Positions 10,308 to 25,300 of a stretch of 64,000 nt of DNA are shown here, piece after piece. The position numbers and the translations under genes were made by a program. Below the pieces are notes generated by a model, which was not told the DNA's origin, did no database searches, and saw only the letters and a list, made by a program, of their open reading frames with translations. How positions within the stretch are numbered: position 1 is the first letter of the stretch; each line of letters begins with the position of its first letter. This DNA is from Bolinopsis microptera (taxonomy: Eukaryota > Ctenophora > Tentaculata > Lobata > Bolinopsidae): assembly GCF_026151205.1 (NCBI RefSeq), contig NC_087081.1, positions 17,964,859-18,028,858 on the forward strand, in the 5' to 3' direction.

Positions 10308-13300
10308 GTGAAGATTTTTAAAAGTTTTATCGGGTCGATTTTTCTATTCATTCGGATAGACGTAAAAATATTGACAATTATTAAACACTTTCATAATATA
10401 CGTATGCCTTTCATTTATGCGATTCTTCATAGATATATACAGTTTATACTTTTCACCTGAACAAATTTTCAGAACCAGTCTGTTAACATATTGAGACTAG
10501 AAACCAGTCTGTTAACATATTGAGACTAGAAACCAGACTGTTAACATATTGAGACTAGAAACCAGTCTGTTAACATATTGAGACTAGAAACCAGTCTGTT
10601 AACATATTGAGACTAGAAACCAGTCTGTTAACATATTGAGACTAGAAACCAGTCTGTTAACATATTGAGACTAGAAACCAGTCTGTTAACATATTGAGAC
10701 TAGAAACCAGTCTGTTAACATATTGAGACTAGAAACCAGACTGTTAACATATTGAGACTAGAAACCAGTCTGTTAACATATTGAGACTAGAAACTAGACT
10801 GTTAACATATTGAGACTAGAAACCTTACATTTTGAAGGTCTGGAGCTACAGGAAACAAGTTGTCACACAGAAGAGGTAAATGTTGTGAAAGACATTTTTG
10901 ACAGAACGTTTGAAGGTACAAAATGTAAGTACATAATTAAGCTGTAACAGCTTCATTGGTATATTGTATTGTAATAATGCTATCAAGTAATAATAATAAG
11001 TATCAAGTCAGATTAATCTTTGTGTATAATTTCATCTAATACTGACCTCACAGGTTATAATGACTTCTTTATGCACATGCTCCAACCATTGTCTAAAACA
11101 AACGTACTGACTTACTCTGATGCCAAGAATGTGTTAACTGGAGTTCTAGGTAATTAATTAATTAGGAGTTCTAGGTAATTAATAGCGACACCTCATTAAC
11201 TGGAGTTCTAGGTAATTAATTAATTAGGAGTTCTAAGTAATTAATAGCGACACCTCATTAACTGGAGTTCTAGGTAATTAATAGCGACACCTCATTTGTT
11301 TATTTCAAATAGTGACCAAGCGTGCTTAATCACTCTACACTCGAACTTCAAGACTTTTCTAAAAGGGTCTCCGACAGTTGAAACTAACTTAAATACATAC
11401 ATTTTTTGAACGCTGATTCCCTAGGGGTCGTTCACATATTATTACGTAATCACTAATCAGTCAAGGGGGGAGGTGGGTTTATACAATAGCTATGTGCATA
11501 GTACCTACCCTAGTAATTATATTGTTTCACGAGTGAAGTTTTACGTACATTTTTAGCTTTGTAATTTTAATTTTAGTTCCTACCTCAGTTGTCACTGATG
11601 ATATCATGGTTTTGTATCATGATCGAAACATTTGTCTGACTCAACCGGTCGTTTCAATTTGTATCTAGCTCTCGGCTTGTCGATTGAGCACTGTCAGCAG
11701 ACGACGCCACCCACAATTATATATTATATATATATCATAGTTTAAGCTGTAGCTTGATAACATTTTTTCAGATTCGCCAACTTGTCTAGAACGACTAGCA
11801 GGAAACTTTAGAAAATGCTTGACATATTTTCTGTGTACGCAATACCCGAAATGTGGAGAAAGTATACAGTACGAGGGAACAGTTTTAGTGAGCAATCAGG
11901 CGACAACAACTTCAACCAGTACTGCTAAAGGAGCTGCACCCAGCACTTCAAGAGGGGGCGGCTTTGATTTCTCTGGGTTACATAATAAAGCTGCAACTGG
12001 TAAAAACATATGCAAACATATTTAAACATTATTGTGGCTATCCGTGTAACTAAAAACGAACCAATTAACTGCAACACAGCTCACTACCTACCTCCAAAAA
12101 TAATTTAATATTTTAAATTGAAAATGTTGTCCAGTTTTATGACCTTGAGAATTGCGAGTAGAGCACTAGAGGGCCTAATTCAATGTGAAGATCTGTGTGA
12201 AGTTCCCATACTTCTGGTATAAACGGATATGGAACTAGAGGGCCTAATTCAATGTGAAGATCTGTGTGAAGTTCCCATACTTCTGGTATAAACGGATATG
12301 GAACTAGAGGGCCTAATTCAATGTGAAGATCTGTGTGAAGTTCCCATACTTCTGGTATAAACGGATATGGAACTAGAGGGCCTAATTCAATGTGAAGATC
12401 TGTGTGAAGTTCCCATACTTCTGGTATAAACGGATATGGAACTAGAGGGCCTAATTCAATGTGAAGATCTGTGTGAAGTTCCCATACTTCTGGTATAAAC
12501 GGATATGGAACATGGTATTTAAACCAGATGACTTCATGTAACTCTCAATTACGTATACTTTATACTTACTTAATTATTTAGATACACATATTATATAAAA
12601 TAATAATTAGTTGTTGCTTGGTTTCCCAAAAAGAGTACTTAACAGCAAACAATCAGGAGCATTATATTTCGAACAATTGATACGATCAAGTTGGCGGGCA
12701 AACGAACCGTTTCATGGTATAGTAATAGAAAAAAAAATACCAGTCCTCAGTGTTTTTTTCAATAACATGAAATGAATCGTATGCCAACCAATTAACAGGG
12801 CACGGATCGAGCGGTTATAAGGCAATATTTCGTCAACTTTGTCACACTTTATCACAACTTGAGGTACTGATGATTATATATATATTATATCTAAATTATT
12901 AATGTGCTGAAACGATAGTTTAATACATTTTAATTATTTCAGGAGTTGGTGATGTGCTAGAGGATGCGACCAGTACAGCCACTCTTGTCTCCAACAATCG
13001 ATCAGAAGATTTTTTGGATAATTTATCTTTTAATTGTTCAGAAGGTTTGTTCTCAGTGGCTAGCTAACAGCAAAATTCTTTAGCAATTAATCAACAAAAC
13101 ACTTAGTTAGAGTTGATTGCTAGTTTGTGAGCTGTGCCTGCAAGTGTCAGAGTTGATTGCTAGTTTGTTGTGTGAGCTGTGCCTGTAAGTGTCAGAGTTG
13201 ATTGCTAGTTTGTTGTGTGAGCTGTGCCTGTAAGTGTCAGAGTTGATTGCTAGTTAGTTGTGTGAGCTGTGCCTGTAAGTGTCAGAGTTGATTGCTAGTT

Positions 13301-16300
13301 AGTTGTGTGAGCTGTGCCTGTAAGTGTCAGAGTTGATTGCTAGTTTGTTGTGTGAGCTGTGCCTGTAAGTGTCAGAGTTGATTGCCAGTTTGTTGTGTGA
13401 GCTGTGCCTGTAAGTGTCAGAGTTGATTGCTAGTTTGTTGTGTGAGCTGTGCCTGTAAGTGTCAGAGTTGATTGCTAGTTTGTTGTGTGAGCTGTGCCTG
13501 TAAGTGTCAGAGTTGATTGCTAGTTTGTTGTGTGAGCTGTGCCTGTAAGTGTCAGAGTTGATTGCTAGTTTGTTGTGTAAGCTGTGCTTGTAATCAGTAG
13601 CGGATACCAAGGTTGTAGTGTCAGAGTAAGTAAATTAACGCATCCTATCCTACGCAATGTCCTCATCATCTGATTCGTCAGTAAATCTAACTGCCTCTTC
13701 ATTAGAATCCGTAGCCATACTCTCGTCGTCCGAGTCGTTCTAATTCTAATTCTAATTCCTCGTTAAGATTGATAACCAATAACCATCAGGTGGGAACTTG
13801 AGCTGATATATTTCGTAGTTTATGGCTCTTCAGTTGTATTTGATAATTAAGTTGATTTCTAAGTATTCCGGAATCCGGCCGGAGGCTCATATCAGTCTGT
13901 TATCCCCTAAAATGTTTTTCGCCAACTTGAAAGACCTTTCACGTGCGACTGAGAAAGGAGGTGGACACATATTGCTATATTGATCCAGACAAGCTGGTTC
14001 AGATGGGATGGTTCAACTATAACACTCTACAGAATGTGATTTTTCCGCCAGAACTCCAGGTGATTACGTCTCTGGGGCTCCAGTTTGACCTTCAAGTATC
14101 TGGTAACCTTGTTTCATACCAAGTTGTTCGGAGATCTGGGCCCGTCTGAAGTACTGCGTAGGAGTTGGTCAGTTGGTTCCAAGTCGCTGCATCATCGTCA
14201 ATCTCTCTGACTGAGTTGTCAGTATCACTGTTTCTTCCCTTCTCAATATCACTGTCCGCACTGATTCTTGTACTCTTTCTTTGTCGGAAGCCCACCTCTC
14301 TCTTAGACTTTAAGGTCAGGAACTCTTTGGCGGATTGAGATTGCCTTGTATTGTATGTATAAATACCAGTAGTATGTTTAACGCTAAAATCAAATGTAGA
14401 ATATTTTAGGAATCCAATACACTGATCAACCAACTTGCTGACATAACATATCGTTTTTTCTTAGCTATGATCCCGGTCCCAATCCCGGCTTAATCTCGGT
14501 CCCGGTCGTATTCCCGATATTATTCCTGAACCCGGCCTTTTCCCGGTCACGGCATTTTTTTCCAGTCCTGGGACCGGCCAAAAAAGCGGTCCCGGTCGAT
14601 CCTTGGCCACAACCAAGAGATGAAACTTGACACAGTTATTTTTTGGGATGTCACGCAAAAACGTAATGTTTTAGAATTTAACGTGAGGTTGACGTGATCT
14701 TTGGAGTTAGTGTGCATGAACTCCATGCAACCAAAGAATCTTCCATTGATGCCTAGCTTCCAGAGTTTATAGAAGAGTGCCTCCCGGCAAACTGTATGAC
14801 TGTATCGAATGCCTTGGCATAGTCTACAAAACAGTAAGGCGCACTGCATTTTCTTTCCAGAGAGTTTAAAGAAATTTGTTCGGGATTAGGTCTTATGACA
14901 CTGCCTCCCCTTTCTTGAGCGATCGAGTGCAATCTAGCAGTTCTTCCAAGCTGATGTCTTGGTCCAGGATTTCTGTGAGTGTTTGCAATTAAATTGCTGG
15001 GTGGCCTAAAAAGCCTTATTAAAAGTGTAAAAAAGTGACATTTTTTTCTCACCTAAGGTATGTTTTACCTTTGGAAATGTACTATGTGAAGACTGAAGAC
15101 TGATCGGAAAATAATAGGAAAGAAGAAGATTTTTAGAAGATAATTTTGTTAAGTGTTATTAAAAGTGTAAACTAGTGTAAAATAGTGTAAAATAGTGTAA
15201 AATAGTGTAAAATAGTGTAAAATAGTGTAAAATAGTGTAAAAAATGGTACCTTATTTATTACACTTTTTACTACACCATACACAAAAAAAGGCAAAAGTG
15301 TAGTGTAAAATAGTGTAAAAAAGTGTAGTGTACTAATAAGATAAACCGTGCATCACGTGAGTTTCCCGGTCAGGTGCACCTATATGTGCCTCTGTTCATT
15401 CAAATATAAATAACGAAAATCTCGTGGGACTCCATATCTAAGTGGCTTTGTTTCTAAGTCAGTTCTATCTACTGTTACGAGTTCGGTAACATGATGCTGT
15501 GATCCACCATATCGGAAAATTTACTAAAATCTATAAGCAACAAGATATTTGTCTATTGTTCAGCGAGTCTAGTAAATGAGTGGTGAAGAAAGTCGGTGGC
15601 CAAGCTCTAAACCATGGGAAACTGATCGTTTTTAAAGTTTAGAAGCAATGTTAACACTTAAAAAGTTATTAATGGTTATTAATATACCTTCGATAATCCG
15701 TTGAGAAATTGGTGGGCACTCAATGTTTTGAATTTTACATGGGCCCTTAAATGATATGGTTGACAAGCAATGTATATAGATACAAATTCGGGGGTGAAAA
15801 GGAACTGGTATCAATCAAGGTTTTACTGTACTTCCCTCATAAGATAGATGCACGTTTGTTTTAAAATCAATGATATTTTGTACTATCAAGCACCTAAAAA
15901 TGTAATGTTGCACTCCTAGTTGCATTTCTAACTCTATACCAGATAACCCTTCAGAGAGTTGGTTCGAGCAGGTGTTGGTCAATAAAACCACACACTCCCC
16001 GGTAAAATCAGAAGATAACGAAATCAAACCTAAGTCTATTCGTGGCGATGAAACCACACACTCCTCGGTAAAATCAGAAGATAACGAAATCAAACCTAAG
16101 TCTATTCGTGCAGAGAACTGTAATGAGCTAGACAGTGACTCGAATAACTTTATTGACGAAGAAGAGAGAATAGTTTTAGAGGTGAAGAATGGGGGAGGAG
16201 AGGGAGGAGAAGAGTGTGGTGTTCCTGGAAATTGGTTAAAAGTACCCTTCTGTAGAGAGGAGGTAGAGAAGGAGTGTGAAAATTTCCCCCTCGATCTCTT

Positions 16301-19300
16301 CCGCAGCAAGTCTTCTGTTCATGGTAAGGGCACAAAAGAAATATTATTATTTATCAATCTTCGTTAAAAAATACGATCATAACTATATCAATCCAAGCAC
16401 TAACATGCTTGTCAATGGCCCACAGGTTGATGATCCGGAATTATATCATTAACTTAGGAACTATCATCAAATTGGAACGACAGTTTTCAAATCGTGGAAA
16501 TGTTTCGCATTACATCGTGAAACCTGTGTCGAGTCAATGTGAGAGACTCAGGCCAGCGATTTGAGCCAATATTATACATTTATCACATTCCTTCTCATGC
16601 GATATCAAAACTTTCGCCCACTAGGCTTGCCGAGTTATAGCGAAAGTTTATATCAAAATTTTCAAACCCGAGTTTTGAAAATGTTGATATTGCATGAGAT
16701 TTGAGAATGCATGTGAATAATCATTAATATTTTATCACACGTTCTTTGGAGCCAAATCTGGCCCGAAAAGCAGAATTTGATCAGACGATGGAGTAAACTA
16801 TACGTGTCACAGTTAATTTTGTAGAGTATTTAATTTCTATAGTTTCATCAGTACAGCATGAATAATTAAAACGAGTTAAAACGTGTTAACTTAGGTTTTC
16901 CCGTGCTCAATATTCTGTCGTAGTGAATGCTGGCGTAGTGTGATATATTGTCATGTATTACTCCGTGTTACTTAATTAAAAAGTAAACTTTATTTCTAAT
17001 ATCTCGGTCTGTTTCAGCCGGTCTGGAGACAGTATCCGGACTTGTGAGCAGTGCTTATCTTGCTTTACAGAACAGTAGCTCAGGTATGTGCCGGTATTTT
17101 GTTAGTATACATTTTTCGGAAATGGTGTTTTGATTGTGATTTTTCTGACGTTTTTTCGCCAAGTTTTTTATTGTTACATATTAATGCTTTTCATACAAAG
17201 TTGCAACAAATTCTTCATGTTATACATCCTGGGTATGACCCGTTTAATTTTTATTTTCCATCACGTTTCATAATTCTCAATAAATGTATCTATACATATT
17301 TTATAGATGTATAGATACATATAGATCTATAGATGTAATAGATTTGTAGTGTCAGGCACGTAGCCAGGGGGGCTGCAGCCCCCTAGTCCCCTGGTCGCCT
17401 GGTAACTGGGCTGTGTTTATGTCTGCAGTCTGTACTGTTTAAACGGCAGGCAATTGACGCGAGTACTTGATTTTTTTCAGTCCCAGTTTATTGCTATCCA
17501 ACAAATTTCTTTAATGCCAAATATCGTCTAAAACACCCTATTTCTCAAAATTTTCCATCTCGTTGAGCTTCAACCAATTGTGAAATTTGAAGAAAATCTG
17601 CGCTATTTACAGTAAATTGAGCATGGTTTTCTGGCGAATCTTGTTATGTGGTAAAATATTAAAAAGGCTAACAAGAGCGCGAACGACAAAACATTTAAAA
17701 AAGTAAAAACTAAATTAGCTAGCACTGAGTGTAACGCGCGCGGTCTTCGCGCCGTGCGGCAAGTTGTTATGATATTTGTAGCTCTGGAAACAAACATTGA
17801 ACAATTATCGGGAAAAAATGTCTACTATACAATTGCCGACAGCAAAAAATATCATATAATAGGGAATAAATGATCAGGTTTAGATACATGAAGTGGCCCG
17901 ACGGCGCTATATTGATGACAAAAGTCTGCTCGTTATTATTATTAAATCATTCTATCAAACAAGGCCAGGGATAGTTAAAAACAACGCCCAAGTCTAATCT
18001 TTGGCGTCTAAACTACGGAGATAATACAGATCAATACATCAAGAAATATAAAGATTTCTTTTACATAAATCATGCACAATCAGCGAGAATAGATTGATTT
18101 GGGGTCTTCCTCTTCTCACTGGTAAGTTCAGTGTATTGATGGCAAAAATGAGGGAAGAAAACACTGGTCCGTCAATAGGACCCCGCAAAACATGTTTTAA
18201 CATTCTCTGCACCGACTACGGGCCATTTTTTCTGACAATGGTTCATCATTGCAGCGTTTATTCAAGTTTTTGTTGGATATGACTCCTGGGTACTTTATAT
18301 TATAATCAAAATAGTGCGAAGTCTGCGGTGAACTGCATCATGCATGGATGATGATTAATCACTCTACACTCGACTGTCACGTGACTTTTTCAACTCGTTC
18401 TCTAGCTGGCCCTGAACGACTATTCGAAACTCTAACCCTCTAATCTGATCCCAACCCTAACCCTAACCCTATCCTTAACAAAAGCATATGCTGAAACCCT
18501 AACCCTGACGAGAAATTGGACTAACTTCCTTATACGGTCATGTCACGTGATCGAGACAGTTTTCGCCAATATCCCGTCAATACATACTCTTTTCATTTAT
18601 CCTCGGTCAAATCAGCCGAATGATTAGGAAACCGTGATTGAGTGTTGAATGAGTGTCATCAGATCAGGCCCTAGTTTCCACCTTTTTAAGAAACTACCGC
18701 CTTGTGTCCTATTCCCATGGAATGCACTTCCTTGACCATCGCTGGCCAAATTCATGATTGAACTTTTGGCTACTACTGGTTTATAGATTAAAACGTATCT
18801 TAATTAAAATGTTTTGCAAATCAAAATCAATCTGACCGTGTATAATGAAAACGTTTAGAAATGAATTTGAGACTCAGTTTTCAAATAAAACAATTATTGC
18901 GTAGATTACTGGTGACGCCTAAACGCCACTGAATTATTATATTTATGGTTAACCATTCTAAACTGCGGGACCAACTTTTAGCCAACATTAGTCAATGTTG
19001 GCGACAGTTATGTTAAGGCCGCTTCAAAATTGCAATTCTGATTTTGTTTGTGTAATTTGGAAATACGGTTAAATTTTAATATTATTACTCCAGGTGTGAA
19101 CAAATCTGCCAATCAAGTAGTAAAAACCTACAGTGGCAACGTTTACTTCGGCAAATGTAAACAGTGGATCGAAGAGAACAGCGAACTTAAAAGACTACTT
19201 ATAACTTCATACAGGTTGTTAATCTTTTTGTCACCCCTCTCCTTATCCTCCCCCACCTCTTTTATTCTTCCTCCTCCCTACTCTCTTCCTTATCCTCCCC

Positions 19301-22300
19301 CACCTCTTTTATTCTTCCTCCTCCCTACTCTCTTCCTTATCCTCCCCCACCTCTTTTATTCTTCCTCCTCCCTACTCTCTTCCTTATCCTCCCCCACCTT
19401 TTTTATTCTTCCTCCTCCCTACTCTCTTCCTTATCCTCCCCCACCTCTTTTATTCTTCCTCCTCCCTACTCTCTTCCTTATCCTCCCCCACCTTTTTTAT
19501 TCTTCCTCTTACCTACTCTCTTCATTATCCTCCCCCACCTCTTTTATTCTTCCTCCTCCCTACTCTCTTCCTTATCCTCCCCCACCTCTTCTTTTCTTCC
19601 TCCTCCCTACTCTCTTCCTTGTCCTCCACCACCTCTTTTATTCTTCCTCCTCCCTACCCTCTTCCTTATCCTCCCCCACCTCTTTTATTCTTCCTCCTCC
19701 CTACTCTCTTCCTTATCCTCCCCCACCTGTTTTATTCTACCTCCTCCCTACTCTCTTCCTTATCCTCCTTCACCTCTTTTATTCTTCCTCCTCCCTACTC
19801 TCTTCCTTATCCTCCCAAACCTCGTTTATTCTTCCTCCTCCCTACTCTCTTCCTTATCCTCCCCCACCTTTTTTATTCTTCCTCTTACCTACTCTCTTCC
19901 TTATCCTCCCCCACCTCTTTTATTCTTCCTCCTCCCTACTCTCTTCCTTATCCTCCCCCACCTCTTTTATTCTTCCTCCTCCCTACTCTCTTCCTTGTCT
20001 TCCACCACCTCTTTTATTCTTTGTCCTCCCTACTCTCTTCCTTATCCTCCCCCACCTCTTTTATTCTTCCTCCTCCCTACTCTCTTCCTTATCCTCCCCC
20101 ATCTCTTTTATTCTTCCTCCTCCCTACTCTCTTCCTTGTCCTCCACCACCTCTTTTATTCTTCCTCCTCCCTACTCTCTTCCTTATCCTCCCCCACCTCT
20201 TTTATTCTTCCTCCTCCCTACTCTCTTCCTTATCCTCCCCCACCTCTTTTATTCTTCCTCCTCCCTACTCTCTTCCTTGTCCTCCACCACCTCTTTTATT
20301 CTTCCTCCTCCCTACTCTCTTCCTTATCCTCCCCCACCTCTTTTATTCTTCCTCCTCCCTACTCTCTTCCTTATCCTCCCCCACCTCTTTTATTCTTCCT
20401 CCTCCCAACTCTCTTCCTTGTCCTCCACCACCTCTTTTATTCGTCCTCCTCCCTACTCTCTTCCTTATCCTCCCCCACCTTTTTTATTCTTCCTCCTCCC
20501 TACTCTCTTCCTTATCCTCTCCCACCTCTTTTATTCTTCCTCCTCCCTACTCTCTTATTTATCCTCCCTCACCTCTTTTATTCTTTCTCCTCCCTACACT
20601 CTTCCTTGTCCTCCACCACCTCTTTTATTCTTCCTCCTCCCTACTCTCTTCCTTATCCTCCCCCACCTCTTTTATTCTTCCTCCTCCCTACTCTCTTCCT
20701 TGTCCTCCACCACCTCTTTTATTCTTCCTCCTCCCTACTCTCTTCCTTATCCTCCCCCACCTCTTTTATTCTTCCTCCTCCCTACTCTCTTCCTTATCCT
20801 CCCCCACCTCTTTTATTCTTCCTCCTCCCTACTCTCTTCCTTGTCCTTTATTATTATTATTATCTAACTTTTAAAACAATCTCGAAATAGTAAAGAAACA
20901 TCTTAAGAGACTGATAAGTGCCCAAAAAAACATAACAGTTCTCTGAAAAAGAAAGGTTAATTATGAGGTAAATAATTTTCTCCACAAAACTCTGTTAGAG
21001 GCAGTAGCCCTAAGATCATAAAGATCATTAATATCACGTAATGGTAGGTTTCTTTTATTCAAATCATGTATAATAAACTTTAAAAGATTACTTTGGTGTC
21101 GACCAACACGTCCTTTCATGGTAAATAACGCATTAACAGCAAATTGAAGAGCTCTCTGAGCTGGTGATGAGCAGTCACTGCGAAGGACATGTCCAAGCAT
21201 TTTCCAGCGAGCATATGTCACTCGCTCTGACAACGGTGTTACACCACAGCGTTCATAGAGTGCTTTATTACTGATAATAATGGGATAAGTCATCTTCAAT
21301 ATTTGACGCAGGTGTCTTCTATGACATGCATCAAGTTTGTCAAATAGGTTCTGAGGGGTAGCCCAGCTATTGCAGTTATAGAGCATAACAGATGTAACGT
21401 ATGCTTCGTATATCTTAATCTTGGTCTTCAGATTAATCTTAGATCCTTGCATCCAAACTTTCTTGTATTTTTCGAATGCAACATTTCCAAGGATTATACG
21501 ATGCTGTATGTCTTCTTTACTACATAGCTTAGAGCCTAGGGACACACACTTCCTCCAAGGTTCTCTATTTCTTAGAGGTTCTCCTTTACCACCTCTTTTA
21601 TTCTTCCTCCTCACTACTCTCTTCCTTGTCCTCCCCCACCTCTTTTATTCTTCCTCCTCCCTAATCGCTTCCTTATCCTCCCCCACCTCTTTTATTCTTC
21701 CTACTCTCTTCCTTATCCTCCCCCACCTCTTTTATTCTTCCTCCTCCCTACTCTCTTACTTATCATCCCCCACCTCTTTTATTCTTCCTCCTCCCTACTC
21801 TCTTCCTTATCCTCCCCCACCTCTTTTATTCTTCCTCCTCCCTACTCGCTTCCTTATCCTCCCCCACCTCTTTTATTCTTCATCCTCCCTACTCTCTTCC
21901 TTATCCTCCCCCAGCTCTTTTATTCTTCCTCCTCCCTACTCTCTTCCTTGTCCTCCACCACCTCTTTTATTCTTTCTCCTCCCTACTCTATTCCTTATCC
22001 TCCCCCACCTCTTTTATTCTTCCTCCTCCCTACTCTCTTCCTTATCCTCCCCCACCTCTTTTATTCTTCCTCTTACCTACTCTCTTCCTTATCCTCCCCC
22101 ACTTCTTTTATTCTTCCTCCTCCCTACTCTCTTCCTTATCCTCCCCCACCTCTTTTATTCTTCCTCCTTCCTACTCTCTTCCTTGTCCTCCCCCACCTCT
22201 TTTATTCTTCCTCCTCCCTACTCTCTTCCTTGTCCTCCACCACCTCTTTTATTCTTCCTCCTCCCTACTCTCTTCCCTATCCTCCCCCACCTCTTTTATT

Positions 22301-25300
22301 CTTCCTCCTCCCTACTCTCTTCCTTATCCTCCCCCACCTCTTTTATTCTTCCTCCTCCCTACTCTCTTCCTTGTCCTCCACCACCTCTTTTATTCTTCCT
22401 CCTCCCTACTCTCTTCCTTGTCCTCCACCACCTCTTTTATTCTTCCTCCTCCCTACTCTCTTCCTTATCCTCCCCCACCTCTTTTATTCTTCTTCCTCCC
22501 TACTCTCTTCCTTATCGTCCCCCACCTCTTTTATTCTTCCTCCTCCCTACTCTCTTCCTTATCCTCCCCCACCTCTTTTATTCTTCCTCCTCCCTACTCT
22601 CTTCCTTATTCTCCCCCACCTCTTTTATTCTTCCTCCTCCCTACTCTCTTCCTTATCCTCCCCCACTTCTTTTATTCTTCCTCCTCCCTACTCTCTTCCT
22701 TGTCCTCCACCACCTCTTTTATTCTTCCTCCTCCCTACTCTCTTCCTTGTCCTCCACCACCTCTTTTATTCTTCCTCCTCCCTACTCTCTTCCTTATCCT
22801 CCCCCACCTCTTTTATTCTTCTTCCTCCCTACTCTCTTCCTTATCGTCCCCCACCTCTTTTATTCTTCCTCCTCCCTACTCTCTTCCTTATCCTCCCCCA
22901 CCTCTTTTATTCTTCCTCCTCCCTACTCTCTTCCTTATTCTCCCCCACCTCTTTTATTCTTCCTCCTCCCTACTCTCTTCCTTATCCTCCCCCACTTCTT
23001 TTATTCTTCCTCCTCCCTACTCTTTTCCTTATCCTCCCCCACGTCTTTTATTCTTCCTCCTCCCTACTCTCTTCCTTATCCTCCTTCACCTCTTTTATTC
23101 TTCCTCCTCCCTACTCTCTTCCTTATCCTCCCCCACCTGTTTTATTCTTCCTCCTCCCTACTCTCTTCCTTATCCTCCCCCACCTTTTTTATTCTTCCTC
23201 CTCCCTACTCTCTTCCTTGTCCTTTACCACCTCTTTTATTCTTCCTCCTCCCTACTCTCTACCTTGTCCTCCCCCACCTCTTTTATTCTTCCTCCTCCCT
23301 AATCGCTTCCTTATCCTCCCCCACCTCTTTTATTCTTCCTCCTCCCTACTCTCTTCCTTATCCTCCCCCACCTCTTTTATTCTTCCTCCTCCCTACTCTC
23401 TTACTTATCCTCCCCCACCTCTTTTATTCTTCCTCCTCCCTACTTTCTTCCTTATCCTCCCCCACCTCTTTTATTCTTCCTCCTCCCTACTCTCTTCCTT
23501 ATCCTCCCCCACCTCTTTTATTATTCCTCCTCCCTACTCTCTTCCTTATCCTCCCCCACCTCTTTTATTCTTCCTCCTCCCTACTCTCTTCCTTGTCCTC
23601 CCCCACCTCTTTTATTCTTCCTCCTCCCTACTCTCTTCATTATCCTCCCCCACCTCTTTTATTCTTCCTCCTCCCTACTCTCTTCCTTATCCTCCCCCAC
23701 CTCTTTTATTCTTCCTCCTCCCTACTCTCTTCCTTATCCTCCCCCACCTCTTTTATTCTTCCTCCTCCGTACTCTCTTCCTTATTCTCCCCCACCTCTTT
23801 TATTCTTCCTCCTCCCTACTCTCTTCCTTATCCTCCCCCACCTCTTTTATTCTTCCTCCTCCCTACTCTCTTCCTTATCCTCCCCCACCTCTTTTATTCT
23901 TCCTCCTCCCTACTCTCTTCCTTGTCCTCCCCCACCTCTTTTATTCTTCCTCCTCCCTACTCTCTTCCTTATCCTCCCCCACCTTTTTTATTTTTCCTCC
24001 TCCCTACTCTCTTCCTTGTCCTTTACCACCTCTTTTATTCTTCCTCCTCACTACTCTCTTCCTTGTCCTCCCCCACCTCTTTTATTCTTCCTCCTCCCTA
24101 ATCGCTTCCTTATCCTCTCCCACCTCTTTTATTCTTCCTACTCTCTTCCTTATCCTCCCCCACGTCTTTTATTCTTCCTCCTCCCTACTCTCTTACTTAT
24201 CCTCCCCCACCTCTTTTATTCTTCCTCCTCCCTACTCTCTTCCTTATCCTCCCCTACCTCTTTTATTCTTCATCCTCCCTACTCTCTTCCTTATCCTCCC
24301 CCACCTCTTTTATTCTTCATCCTCCCTACTCTCTTCCTTATCCTCCCCCACCTCTTTTATTCTTCCTCCTCCCTACTCTCTTCCTTATCCTCCCCCGCCT
24401 TTTTTATTCTTCCTCCTCCCTACTCTCTTCCTTATCCTCCCCCACCTCTTTTATTCTTCATCCTCACTACTCTCTTCCTTGTCCTCCCCCACCTCTTTTA
24501 TTCTTCCTCCTCCCTAATCGCTTCCTTATCCTCCCCCACCTCTTTTATTCTTCCTACTCTCTTCCTTATCCTCCCCCACCTCTTTTATTCTTCCTCCTCC
24601 CTACTCTCTTACTTATCATCCCCCACCTCTTTTATTCTTCCTCCTCCCTACTCTCTTCCTTATCCTCCCCCACCTCTTTTATTCTTCCTCCTCCCTACTC
24701 GCTTCCTTATCCTCCCCCAGCTCTTTTATTCTTCATCCTCCCTACTCTCTTCCTTATCCTCCCCCAGCTCTTTTATTCTTCCTCCTCCCTACTCTCTTCC
24801 TTGTCCTCCACCACCTCTTTTATTCTTTCTCCTCCCTACTCTATTCCTTATCCTCCCCCACCTCTTTTATTCTTCCTCCTCCCTACTCTCTTCCTTATCC
24901 TCCCCCACCTCTTTTATTCTTCCTCTTACCTACTCTCTTCCTTATCCTCCCCCACCTCTTTTATTCTTCCTCCTCCCTACTCTCTTCCTTATCCTCCCCC
25001 ACCTCTTTTATTCTTCCTCCTCCCTACTCTCTTCCTTGTCCTCCCCCACCTCTTTTATTCTTCCTCCTCCCTACTCTCTTCCTTGTCCTCCACCACCTCT
25101 TTTATTCTTCCTCCTCCCTACTCTCTTCCCTATCCTCCCCCACCTCTTTTATTCTTCCTCCTCCCTACTCTCTTCCTTATCCTCCCCCACCTCTTTTATT
25201 CTTCCTCCTCCCTACTCTCTTCCTTGTCCTCCACCACCTCTTTTATTCTTCCTCCTCACAACCCTCTTCCTTATCCTCCTTCACCTCTTTTATTCTTTGT

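Noticed and set aside
10472-10823. Possible CRISPR-like array with 29-bp repeats
   Set aside because: Repeats are directly adjacent with no unique spacers, no cas genes are present, and the context is an animal intron.
13299-13610. Minus-strand frame with repeated SDTYRHSSHNKLAIN
   Set aside because: The 45-bp minisatellite period is a multiple of three and yields a 15-residue repeat. It lies in an intron on the opposite strand.
18450-18510. Telomere or chromosome end signal
   Set aside because: Only about five degenerate AACCCT units occur, within an intron. It is interstitial repeat, not a chromosome end.
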